Notes under the pieces: generated by a model
Told to the model about the DNA's origin: nothing
What the model saw: only the letters and a program-made list of their open reading frames with translations
Databases searched by the model: none
Made by a program: the position numbers and the translations under genes
Part shown: in pieces, positions 57,579-64,000 of the stretch
How the letters are laid out: every line of letters starts with the position of its first letter
Position numbering within the stretch: position 1 is the stretch's first letter
NCBI RefSeq assembly: GCF_002002925.1
Contig: NZ_CP019511.1
Coordinates: forward strand, 2,294,001 to 2,358,000
Origin: Sphingomonas sp. LM7
GTDB lineage: Bacteria > Pseudomonadota > Alphaproteobacteria > Sphingomonadales > Sphingomonadaceae
Length of the DNA stretch: 64,000 nucleotides
Reading direction: 5' to 3'

Positions 57579-58819
57579 ACATCGCCCGCATGCTCCGCCA
57601 GGCCCTCACCGTCGCGCGCCGCGACTTCACGGCGACCGTGATGACGCCGACGTTCCTGCTCTTCCTGCTGAGCCCGTTGCTGATGATCGGCTTCGGGCTG
57701 GTCGGCAGCCTGACCGCGAGCAGCGCCGCGGGCAGCGGCGAGGCACGCCAGCGCGTCGTCGTAATCGCCGCGCCGAAGGAGGCGGCCGAGATCACCACGG
57801 CCGACCAGGCGCTTCGCAAACTCTTCCCCACGCCCAAGGCACGACCGGCACTGCACGTCGAAGGCCAGGGCTACGATCTCGCGGCGCAAGCGCGCGCCTT
57901 GCTCGACAGCAAGCAATTCGACGCGACGGCCGTGCTCTACGGCTCGCTGGAACGCCCGCAGATCCTGCGCCGGCCCTCCGGCTGGTCGGACGCAAACTAT
58001 CTGGCGCAGCTCGCCGAATATACGCTGCGCGTCCAGCGGAGCGGTGGCGCGCGCGCGCTCAGCCAGCCCGAGATCGTCATCGTCACGTCGGGCCAGGCGA
58101 GCGGCGGTGGGCGAAGCCAGACCGCCTTCTTCGCAACGCTCGGCATCTTCTTCCTCACGCTGATGCTGTCGGGCCAGGCCGTCGGCGCGATGGCCGAGGA
58201 GCGTTCGAACAAGGTCATCGAAGTGCTCGCCGCAGCAGTGCCGCTTGAGAGTGTATTCTTCGGCAAGCTGCTCGGCGCGTTCGGGTCGGCGATGCTGTTC
58301 GTCTGCTTCTGGGGCACCTTGTTCGCCAATCTGCCGCGCTTCTTGCCCACCAGCATCGCCGATGGTCTGAGCGACCTGAGCGTCGCGGTCGGGCCGATCT
58401 TCCCGCTGCTGTTCGTCGTCTATTTCACCATGGCGTACATGCTGCAGAGCGCGGTTTTCCTCGGCGTCGGATCGCTCGCCGGCACGCAGCGCGAGATCCA
58501 GATGCTGTCGCTGCCCATCACGATCTTCCAGTTCGCGATGTTCGGTCTGGCATCCTATGCCGCGGGCAATCCCGGCACCTGGATCGCACTTGCTGCCGAA
58601 ATCTTCCCGTTCAGCTCGCCGTTGGCGATGGCGGCGCACGCTGCCAACTCGCCGGCCTTGTGGCCGCATGCGCTGGCGCTGGCCTGGCAGGCGCTGTGGG
58701 TGGCAATCACCGTGACGGTCGCGGCGCGGCTGTTCCGCCGCGGTGTGCTCAACTCGGGTAGCCCGAAGCGGAGCAAGCGGCGGGCCGAGCGGCGCACTAT
58801 TGACACAGCTGTCAGTTAA
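57575..58819 (+). CDS. ABC-2 type permease (NatB-like)
   Basis: 414 residues. A first helix (about 22-46) is followed by a large extracytoplasmic domain (to about 175), then five helices. MAEERSNKVIEVLAAAVPLESVFFGKLLGAFG is the ABC-2 core. Together with the ATPase it forms an exporter of unknown substrate (Na+ in the original NatAB). Confidence 0.92.
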   Translation: MNIARMLRQALTVARRDFTATVMTPTFLLFLLSPLLMIGFGLVGSLTASSAAGSGEARQRVVVIAAPKEAAEITTADQALRKLFPTPKARPALHVEGQGYDLAAQARALLDSKQFDATAVLYGSLERPQILRRPSGWSDANYLAQLAEYTLRVQRSGGARALSQPEIVIVTSGQASGGGRSQTAFFATLGIFFLTLMLSGQAVGAMAEERSNKVIEVLAAAVPLESVFFGKLLGAFGSAMLFVCFWGTLFANLPRFLPTSIADGLSDLSVAVGPIFPLLFVVYFTMAYMLQSAVFLGVGSLAGTQREIQMLSLPITIFQFAMFGLASYAAGNPGTWIALAAEIFPFSSPLAMAAHAANSPALWPHALALAWQALWVAITVTVAARLFRRGVLNSGSPKRSKRRAERRTIDTAVS

Positions 58820-58851
58820 GGTTCTTCTCTCCGACAAATAGGAGAGGCAGA

Positions 58852-60087
58852 ATGGCGACGCTGGCGACCGAGTCGATTCCGGGAAACGCAGTCGATCCGC
58901 TCGATATGAGCCGGCCGGAGCTGTACCGCGACGATGTCTGGCAGGCGCCGTTCCGCGAACTGCGCGAGAAGGCTCCAGTCTATTATACCCAGAACAGCGC
59001 CTTCGGCCCGTTCTGGTCGGTCTCGTCGTACAAGCCGATCGTCCAGGTCGAATCGCTCCCCGGTCTCTATTCGTCGCAGGCCGGCGGCATCACCATCGCC
59101 GACCTGATGGAAGGCGACATCAAGATGCCGATGTTCATCGCGATGGACCGGCCCAAGCATACCGGCCAGCGGCGTACGGTCGCGCCGGCGTTCACTCCGT
59201 CCGAGATGGTGCGGATGAACGGGAACATCCGCACGCGCAGCGCCGAGATCCTCGATTCACTGCCGGTGGGAAAGGAATTCGACTGGGTCGATACCGTGTC
59301 GATCGAGCTGACCACGCAGATGCTGGCGATCCTGTTTGACTTTCCGTGGGAAGAGCGGCGGCTGCTTACGCATTGGTCGGACTGGGCGGGCGATATCGAG
59401 ATTGCCAAGGATCCGGTGCGCAAGGACCAGCGCCGCACGATCCTGTTCGAATGCGCCGCCTATTTCGGCAATCTCTGGCAGGCTAAGCTGGGCAAGGAGC
59501 CGACGCCCGACCTGATCTCGATGATGATCCATTCGGACGCGATGGCGCACATGGACCAGATGGAGTTCCTCGGGAACCTCATCCTGCTGATCGTCGGCGG
59601 CAACGATACCACGCGCAATTCGATGAGCGCCTATGCCTGGGGGCTCGAGCAATCCCCCGACGAGCGCGCCAAACTGGAGGCGAACCCGGCGCTGATCCCC
59701 AATGCGGTGCAGGAGATCATCCGCTGGCAGACGCCGCTGGCACATATGCGCCGCACCGCGACGCAGGATACCGAGCTGGACGGGCAGAAGATCCGCGAAG
59801 GCGACAAGCTGGCGCTGTGGTATCTCTCGGCCAATCGGGACGAGAGCATCTTTCCCAATGCCGACAAGATCATCGTCGATCGCGAGAATGCGCGGCGGCA
59901 TCTCGCGTTCGGCCACGGCATCCACCGCTGCGTCGGCGCGCGGCTGGCCGAGCTGCAGATCGGGATATTCCTCGAGGAAATGGCCAAGCGGCGGCTGCGC
60001 GTGAACGTCCTGCGCGAGCCCGAGCGGGTAGCGGCATGTTTCGTCCACGGGTACAAGAAGATGCCGGTGGAGCTGAGCCGGTATTGA
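58852..60087 (+). CDS. Cytochrome P450, CYP153 alkane-hydroxylase type
   Basis: 411 residues. GNLILLIVGGNDTTRNSMSAYAWG (I-helix, about 240-258) is the CYP153 hallmark. ExxR lies in EIIRWQ (about 287) and the heme Cys in FGHGIHRCVGARLAEL (about 358). CYP153s oxidise medium-chain alkanes or fatty acids at the terminal carbon, using a ferredoxin and reductase. Neither partner is adjacent, which is unusual for the family. AGGAGAGG precedes the ATG. Confidence 0.9.
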   Translation: MATLATESIPGNAVDPLDMSRPELYRDDVWQAPFRELREKAPVYYTQNSAFGPFWSVSSYKPIVQVESLPGLYSSQAGGITIADLMEGDIKMPMFIAMDRPKHTGQRRTVAPAFTPSEMVRMNGNIRTRSAEILDSLPVGKEFDWVDTVSIELTTQMLAILFDFPWEERRLLTHWSDWAGDIEIAKDPVRKDQRRTILFECAAYFGNLWQAKLGKEPTPDLISMMIHSDAMAHMDQMEFLGNLILLIVGGNDTTRNSMSAYAWGLEQSPDERAKLEANPALIPNAVQEIIRWQTPLAHMRRTATQDTELDGQKIREGDKLALWYLSANRDESIFPNADKIIVDRENARRHLAFGHGIHRCVGARLAELQIGIFLEEMAKRRLRVNVLREPERVAACFVHGYKKMPVELSRY

Positions 60088-60107
60088 AATGAAGACGGGG
60101 GGATTTG

Positions 60108-60800
60108 ATGGGGGCGCTGTCGAGCTGGTTAGTGGCGCATACTTCCCATGGGCTCTGGGATTGGGCTGGAGTCGTGGGGGCGACCCTCCTCGGCGGCACC
60201 GCCATCGCGGGCGGCGTGATCGCGCTCAAATCCTTTCTTGCCAGTACCCAGGCATCGTCGCATGCGCACATGCATCAGATGTTCCTGCGCTATCTGGAAG
60301 CGCGCGACGCCGCGAGCGAGCACCGCGCCCTTGCTAGTGAAGCGTTGAAGCCCACCGCCAGCCGCTCCGGCAGCTTGCGCGAGGTTTTGGATTTCGGCGG
60401 GGCTGCGCTCTATTATCTCGAGGAGGTATTTGCCTGGTCCCAGGCGGAGAAGCGTCTGGCCACCCAATGGTGGATTTATCCATTGACCAACCGACGCGAG
60501 CAGCGCCAGCGCTTCGATGTCATCCGATCATGGGAAGCCACGGTGACCACGCAGCTGATCACCAATCGCACGGCGATATTGCCTTCTCTCAAGGGCTATA
60601 CCAGCTGTTATGGACTCGAATTTCTGGAGTTTGCAGCGGCTTGCCTGAAGGATCCGCTCCTTTCGGCGCTGGCCGAGGAGAGCCGCGCAGCCGCGGACAA
60701 GGGCGAGGATCGGCCGCTGGGCTCGGAAGAGGCGGAACAGCGCGAGGCGCTGTCGAAAAGCTTGGCAGCGGACGCGACGATACCCATCTCGTCGCAATGA
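60108..60800 (+). CDS. Unknown protein with N-terminal membrane helix
   Basis: 230 residues, family not recognised. A membrane helix at about 16-36 (WAGVVGATLLGGTAIAGGVI) is followed by a helical cytoplasmic part with many Ala/Glu/Arg. TQWWIYPLTNRREQRQRFD and YTSCYGLEFLEFAAACLKD are the most distinctive stretches. GGGGGGA precedes the ATG. It lies 20 bases after the P450 stop. Its stop overlaps the msrB ATG (60797-60800), so MsrB is made with it. Confidence 0.7.
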   Translation: MGALSSWLVAHTSHGLWDWAGVVGATLLGGTAIAGGVIALKSFLASTQASSHAHMHQMFLRYLEARDAASEHRALASEALKPTASRSGSLREVLDFGGAALYYLEEVFAWSQAEKRLATQWWIYPLTNRREQRQRFDVIRSWEATVTTQLITNRTAILPSLKGYTSCYGLEFLEFAAACLKDPLLSALAEESRAAADKGEDRPLGSEEAEQREALSKSLAADATIPISSQ

Positions 60801-61279
60801 CACACGATCGCCGCACCTTCCTCACTGTCGCCGGGCTCGGCGCCATCACCGCCGCTTGCGGAGGCGTGCCCGCCGAGGCGGCGCAGCGCTTCCCGTTCAC
60901 GCTCACCGATGCCGAGTGGAAGAAGCGCCTGACCCCCGCCGCCTATCGAGTATTGCGCCAGGGCGCGACCGAGTTCGCCGGCACGAGCCCACTCAACAAG
61001 GAAAAGCGCGCCGGGACCTATGCCTGTGGCGGGTGCGGGCTGCCGCTGTTCGCCTCGTCGACCAAGTTCGACAGCGGAACCGGGTGGCCGAGCTTCTATC
61101 GCGCGCTGCCCGGCGCGATCGTCGAAAAGCGCGATCAGTCGCTGGGGATGACGCGGGTGGAGACGCTGTGCAAGCGCTGCGGCGGCCATCTCGGCCATGT
61201 CTTCGACGATGGGCCGCGGCCCACCGGGAAGCGCTATTGCATGAACGGCGTCGCGCTGGCGTTCACGCCAAAGGCTTAA
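60797..61279 (+). CDS. msrB: Peptide-methionine (R)-S-oxide reductase MsrB, Tat-exported
   Basis: 160 residues. Twin-arginine motif DRRTFLTV (Arg5-Arg6) and a possible lipobox ITAAC at 17-21 give a Tat-exported, perhaps lipid-anchored enzyme. Zinc CxxC pairs at 77/80 and 125/128; GTGWPSF; catalytic Cys148 in RYCMN. Repairs oxidised methionine in envelope proteins. The stop shares TTAA with the CHAP gene stop. Confidence 0.93.
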   Translation: MTHDRRTFLTVAGLGAITAACGGVPAEAAQRFPFTLTDAEWKKRLTPAAYRVLRQGATEFAGTSPLNKEKRAGTYACGGCGLPLFASSTKFDSGTGWPSFYRALPGAIVEKRDQSLGMTRVETLCKRCGGHLGHVFDDGPRPTGKRYCMNGVALAFTPKA

Positions 61280-61854
61280 TTGACGCCGGTCTCGAGCTTG
61301 AGGTCGCTGAGGTCGAGAGTGAGCGAGGCGACGAGCACCTTGTCGGCCTTCTTCGCCATGATGACCGGCGCATCGAATGCGTCGTCATCCTCGGCGCCGT
61401 CCGAATAGATGAAGCCATTGACGGGATAGCTCGACGTGCCGAGACCGCCCAGCGGGGCGAACCACACGCGCACTTCGCTCCAGTCGCCCTCCGCCGAGAC
61501 ATCGACGGCACGAACGCCGCGCTCGATCCCGCCGCGGCGCGACCAGTTGGCGTGGGTGAGGAGCACTTCGCGGTCGCTGACGATTTCCGAAACCATAGCG
61601 ACATGGCCGAACGGGTTCTTAGCGGTCTTCTTGAACGACATCACCGCGCCGACCTTCGGCGTATCGCCGCGCTCGTAGCGGCCGGCGGCTTGGCCCCACC
61701 ACGTCCAGGCATTGCCGTGGATCTTCACGCCCGAGATCTGGCGCGCATAGGGTGCGCACTGCAGATAGGCGCTCTTCGCCTGGGCAGGCGCCGAAGTCAT
61801 CAGGGCGCAGAACGCCAACAGCGCGAAACGCGCTGTGAAAATACGAAACTTCAT
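61276..61854 (-). CDS. Exported CHAP-domain hydrolase
   Basis: 192 residues with a signal peptide ending APAQA (26). The catalytic Cys33 (YLQCAPYARQISG) and His84 (NPFGHVAMVSE) form a CHAP (NlpC/P60-like) amidase/peptidase active site. Remodels peptidoglycan. C-terminal 60 residues are of unknown fold. Divergent from the conserved hypothetical across a 408-base gap. Confidence 0.9.
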   Translation of the reverse strand: MKFRIFTARFALLAFCALMTSAPAQAKSAYLQCAPYARQISGVKIHGNAWTWWGQAAGRYERGDTPKVGAVMSFKKTAKNPFGHVAMVSEIVSDREVLLTHANWSRRGGIERGVRAVDVSAEGDWSEVRVWFAPLGGLGTSSYPVNGFIYSDGAEDDDAFDAPVIMAKKADKVLVASLTLDLSDLKLETGVN

Positions 61855-62262
61855 GGACCCCCCGGTCAGGAATCTAGCTGTTGAGTGTTGCTAACCGCAT
61901 CATAGGCCGGCGGTATACCCCTGCGGTTCACCGATCCGACGAACCGTTGCGGCGAGCCGATGGGCTGAAGGAACAGCCCAAGAAACCGCAGAAAACGGCC
62001 CTTTTCGACTCCTCCAAAGGTTTATGATTTGTTAATTTCGAAGTCGGTCGTCCGATAAGCGGCCCATAACCGTCGCCTGTTGCTCAGGAACATCAGCTAC
62101 GAAGTTTTCCGCATGCGCCGACTCGATTCATCGCAGCAATGTTGCGCTGCAATACCTTTTCCATTCCTATAATGAACGGGAGCCAACGGGCGATTAAGCG
62201 GCGCGTTAACCATTCCGCTGCATGATCACCGATGGGGATTGAGTGGGGTGGGAGTTAAGGTG
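61855..62262. promoter_or_regulatory. 408-base intergenic region between divergent CHAP and hypothetical genes
   Basis: No open frame. It holds a perfect TATAAT at 62168-62173 (plus strand, no good -35 at standard spacing), a TTAACCAT half-site at 62206-62213 and an imperfect TTAA-N8-TTAAC (62194-62210), and several GANTC sites. These could point to cell-cycle (CtrA/CcrM) control but are not convincing. Upstream of the CHAP gene, reading from 61854, I see no strong promoter. Confidence 0.45.
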
Positions 62263-62814
62263 ATGGCATCGAGAATGAAGCCGGCCGAGGGCGCCATGAC
62301 GCTGGCCGAAATGAAGGAATTTGCGGGGTTCAGCGCGGCGACGCAGCGCTATGTCCGCCGCGCGCTCGACATCGGGCTGGAGCGCGAGGACGCGCTTGAG
62401 CGCTGGGGGCGCGACGTGGTCGAAGCCGCCAGCATCCGCGCCCAGGCCCGCATGTACGAGCGCATTCCCGAGCTGCGGGCGCTGATGCCCGACGACACCG
62501 ATCTCGACACGATCGAGCCGTTCATCGCGCCGCTGGTGACCGTGTCGGCGTTCGATCTCGGCCAGGGCCGTTTGACCAGCTTCTCGGCCTATCGCTTCCT
62601 CTATGAGCGGCTGATCGGCGCCGAGGTTCGTCCCTGGCTGCCCGCGGCGTTCTGCTCGGCGGCGGCGTTGCCGCATCTGCATCCGGACCTGCGGCGCAAG
62701 CTGCTCCAGTCGATCAGCGAAGCCGCCGCGACTGCGTCAGGCTGGTCGAACCGCCAGCCGGCTTTCTTCCCGCAATGGGTGGAAAAGGTCGACGCAGCCG
62801 CATTGCCCAACTGA
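62263..62814 (+). CDS. Conserved hypothetical protein
   Basis: 183 residues from ATG 62263 (MASRMKPAEGAMTLAEMKEFAGFSA), with GGGAG nine bases upstream; the frame is open from 62239. All-helical and soluble. No motifs recognised beyond a Trp/Arg-rich core (AYRFLYERLIGAEVRPWLP). Annotators have called similar sphingomonad proteins hypothetical. No operon partner. Confidence 0.65.
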   Translation: MASRMKPAEGAMTLAEMKEFAGFSAATQRYVRRALDIGLEREDALERWGRDVVEAASIRAQARMYERIPELRALMPDDTDLDTIEPFIAPLVTVSAFDLGQGRLTSFSAYRFLYERLIGAEVRPWLPAAFCSAAALPHLHPDLRRKLLQSISEAAATASGWSNRQPAFFPQWVEKVDAAALPN

Positions 62815-62826
62815 ACGCTTCCAAAT

Positions 62827-62952
62827 CCTCCCTCGCGCAAGCGGGGGAGGTGGCGCCCGGGCCGACGGAGGGGATCTACGCAAACGCCGCGTCGAGGCTA
62901 GGCCCATTCCGTCATGCTGCGCATGCCCCTCCGCCGCTGAGCGAGGGGAGGA
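62827..62952. repeat. 126-base inverted-repeat element (copy 2)
   Basis: Same family as 28739-28862: left arm CCTCCCTCGCGCAAGCGGGG..., right arm ...GCGAGGGGAGGA. Here the right arm differs more (CCGCCGCTGAGCG). It lies just after the hypothetical gene. Confidence 0.72.
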
Positions 62953-62960
62953 TTTCTACA

Positions 62961-63692
62961 CTACCTGCACGCCCGCCACCCCATCTCGCCGCGTTCGGCT
63001 TGGTCGAGGTGTAGGTGGTCGCGGTGGGCGGCGTTGTAATCGGGCGACAATACCGTCGAGAAAAGCTTGCAACCGCCGGTGCGCACTTCGCGCAGGAACG
63101 CCGCCTTCTTTCCCCCGTCCTGCCAATCCTCGAGCACGCCGACATGCGTGCCGTCCGACAGCAGGAAGCCCGCGACATCGACGGCATCGGCCGTAGCGTG
63201 CTCGCTCCAGTCGCCCGCGCTGCGGCCGTACATGCGGCGGCATGAATAGCTACCAAGATGCTCGATCCGCGCCACGCGCGCGCCGAAATGCTTCTGCGCG
63301 GCAGGCTGGAGGACATTCCACTCCCACATCGCCATCGCGGCGGCCACCGGGCACGACACGCCGAGCCGCGAGGGCGTGAACTCGATCTGCTGCGCACCGC
63401 CCGGAGCAAAGCGCAGCGCATCCGAATAGCCGCATTTCTCGCCCGACTTCACCGTCGGCAGGATTGTGTAGCGCACCCCGGCCGCCTGGAGCAGCGCGCG
63501 GCACTGGGCGAAATCATCGGTCAGCCCGGCGAGCTTGCGGCCGGTAAAGGCGCCGATCGGCTGGCCGAGGTCGAGCTTGGTCCAGGGCAGATCCTGCGGC
63601 CGGTTCCGCACCGTCGCATAGATCGCGAAGAAGATGCCGAGCAGCACCGCGAAGATCACGATGGCAAGGATCGCCTGGCGGATCGTCCTCAT
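62961..63692 (-). CDS. Extensin-like family protein (membrane anchored)
   Basis: 243 residues. One N-terminal helix (about 8-27), then the Extensin_C domain with CRALLQAAGVRYTILPTVKSGEKCGY, SCRRMYGR...HATADAVDVAGFLL and HRDHLHLDQAE. The metal-like HxxxxD and HxxHxH pattern resembles LAS-type peptidases acting on cell wall peptides. The ATG overlaps the stop of the truncated gene (63689-63692). Confidence 0.88.
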   Translation of the reverse strand: MRTIRQAILAIVIFAVLLGIFFAIYATVRNRPQDLPWTKLDLGQPIGAFTGRKLAGLTDDFAQCRALLQAAGVRYTILPTVKSGEKCGYSDALRFAPGGAQQIEFTPSRLGVSCPVAAAMAMWEWNVLQPAAQKHFGARVARIEHLGSYSCRRMYGRSAGDWSEHATADAVDVAGFLLSDGTHVGVLEDWQDGGKKAAFLREVRTGGCKLFSTVLSPDYNAAHRDHLHLDQAERGEMGWRACR

Positions 63693-64000
63693 GCGCGGAT
63701 CGCCCGGGCGAGCGGCTCCGACGTCACCGGATAGCCCAGATCGTCGGGGATACAGAGATGATCGCCGCCGTCACGCGCCTCGATCCACGGCGTGATGGTG
63801 CGCACCGGGTGCGCGCGAGCATCGGCGGCGGCATCGGCGAAGCCGGCGAACAGCGCGAGGCGTTCGAGATTGCGCCGGGTCGGGAAGATGATCGTCGCCT
63901 CGCCACGATCGGCCGCGTCGAGCACTGCGCGCGCCGACGCCCAGAACACGCGGACATTCTCATTGCCGTCGACCACCGGCTCGGCGCCCTCGGGCGCGCG
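63689..64000 (-). CDS. NUDIX-like protein, N-terminus missing at window edge
   Basis: The last about 103 residues read to the window end without a start. ATIIFPTRRNLERLALFAGF and PDDLGYPVTSEPL match the C-terminal segment of NUDIX-domain proteins I know from sphingomonads, but no Nudix box is in the visible part, so the family call is tentative. Overlaps the extensin-like gene. Confidence 0.5.
   Translation of the reverse strand, partial: RAPEGAEPVVDGNENVRVFWASARAVLDAADRGEATIIFPTRRNLERLALFAGFADAAADARAHPVRTITPWIEARDGGDHLCIPDDLGYPVTSEPLARAIRA

Noticed and set aside
62194..62210. TTAA-N-TTAAC CtrA full site
   Set aside because: Spacing is eight bases, not the seven of the consensus, so only the half-site is kept as a weak observation.

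Overview
The window is a gene-dense, GC-rich chromosomal segment from an alphaproteobacterium, most likely Sphingomonas or a close relative (Sphingomonadaceae). Reasons: the ruvCAB-ybgC-tolQRAB-pal block; GapR, DUF1244, DUF2093 and DUF3391/HD-GYP genes, all typical of alphaproteobacteria; two large TonB-dependent receptors; a TPR-sulfotransferase; a CYP153-type P450; and sphingomonad-style dispersed inverted repeats. I see no rRNA, tRNA, CRISPR array, prophage or insertion sequence. The content is mostly housekeeping, with a few accessory islands of one to four genes.

Layout. 1-6.1 kb: partial acetyltransferase, DMT exporter, retropepsin-like protease and ispG on the minus strand, then an acyltransferase, an isoaspartyl peptidase and an S1/P1 nuclease on the plus strand. 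6.1-7.8 kb: a coupled minus-strand operon of an SPFH membrane protein, a small ribbon-helix-helix protein with an AT-hook-like tail, and two small membrane proteins. 7.9-15.1 kb: the envelope and recombination block (pal, tolB, tolA, tolR, tolQ, ybgC, ruvB, ruvA, ruvC), with an unknown exported protein wedged between ruvA and ruvB. 15.1-18.6 kb: small membrane protein, YebC, YbjQ, GapR, amidohydrolase, DUF1244. 18.7-23.9 kb: pyruvate kinase, a VapBC-type toxin-antitoxin pair, HAD phosphatase, ribosomal protein L36, then a lipoprotein, CCP-type carboxypeptidase and acetyltransferase.

24-33.9 kb: Na+/H+ antiporter, dienelactone hydrolase, gpmA, purE-purK, a 99-residue beta-rich protein, and divergent exported M16 and M28 peptidases. 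33.9-35.3 kb: an orphan DUF4157 (HExxH) protein of low G+C. 35.4-47.6 kb: clpB, a small Cys-rich exported protein, TPR-sulfotransferase, TonB receptor, M23 peptidase, DUF2093, xseA, and divergent purD. 47.7-55.5 kb: DUF885 lipoprotein, siderophore-type TonB receptor, HD-GYP phosphodiesterase, adenosine/sugar kinase, EI24-family membrane protein, lipoprotein. 55.5-64 kb: queG, a NatAB-like ABC exporter, CYP153 P450, unknown membrane protein, Tat/lipoprotein-type MsrB, CHAP hydrolase, a conserved hypothetical, an extensin-like protein and a truncated NUDIX-like gene.

Themes: envelope maintenance (Tol-Pal, M23, CHAP, extensin-like, TonB receptors, EI24), purine synthesis at two sites (purE-K and purD), DNA recombination and repair (ruvCAB, xseA), and proteolysis (M14, M16, M28, isoaspartyl peptidase, ClpB). 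ATGA start/stop overlaps are very frequent, so translational coupling is widespread. The least explained items are the SPFH/RHH operon, the DUF4157 protein, the ruvA-X-ruvB insertion, and the membrane protein coupled to msrB. Functions are read from sequence motifs only; no database search was possible.
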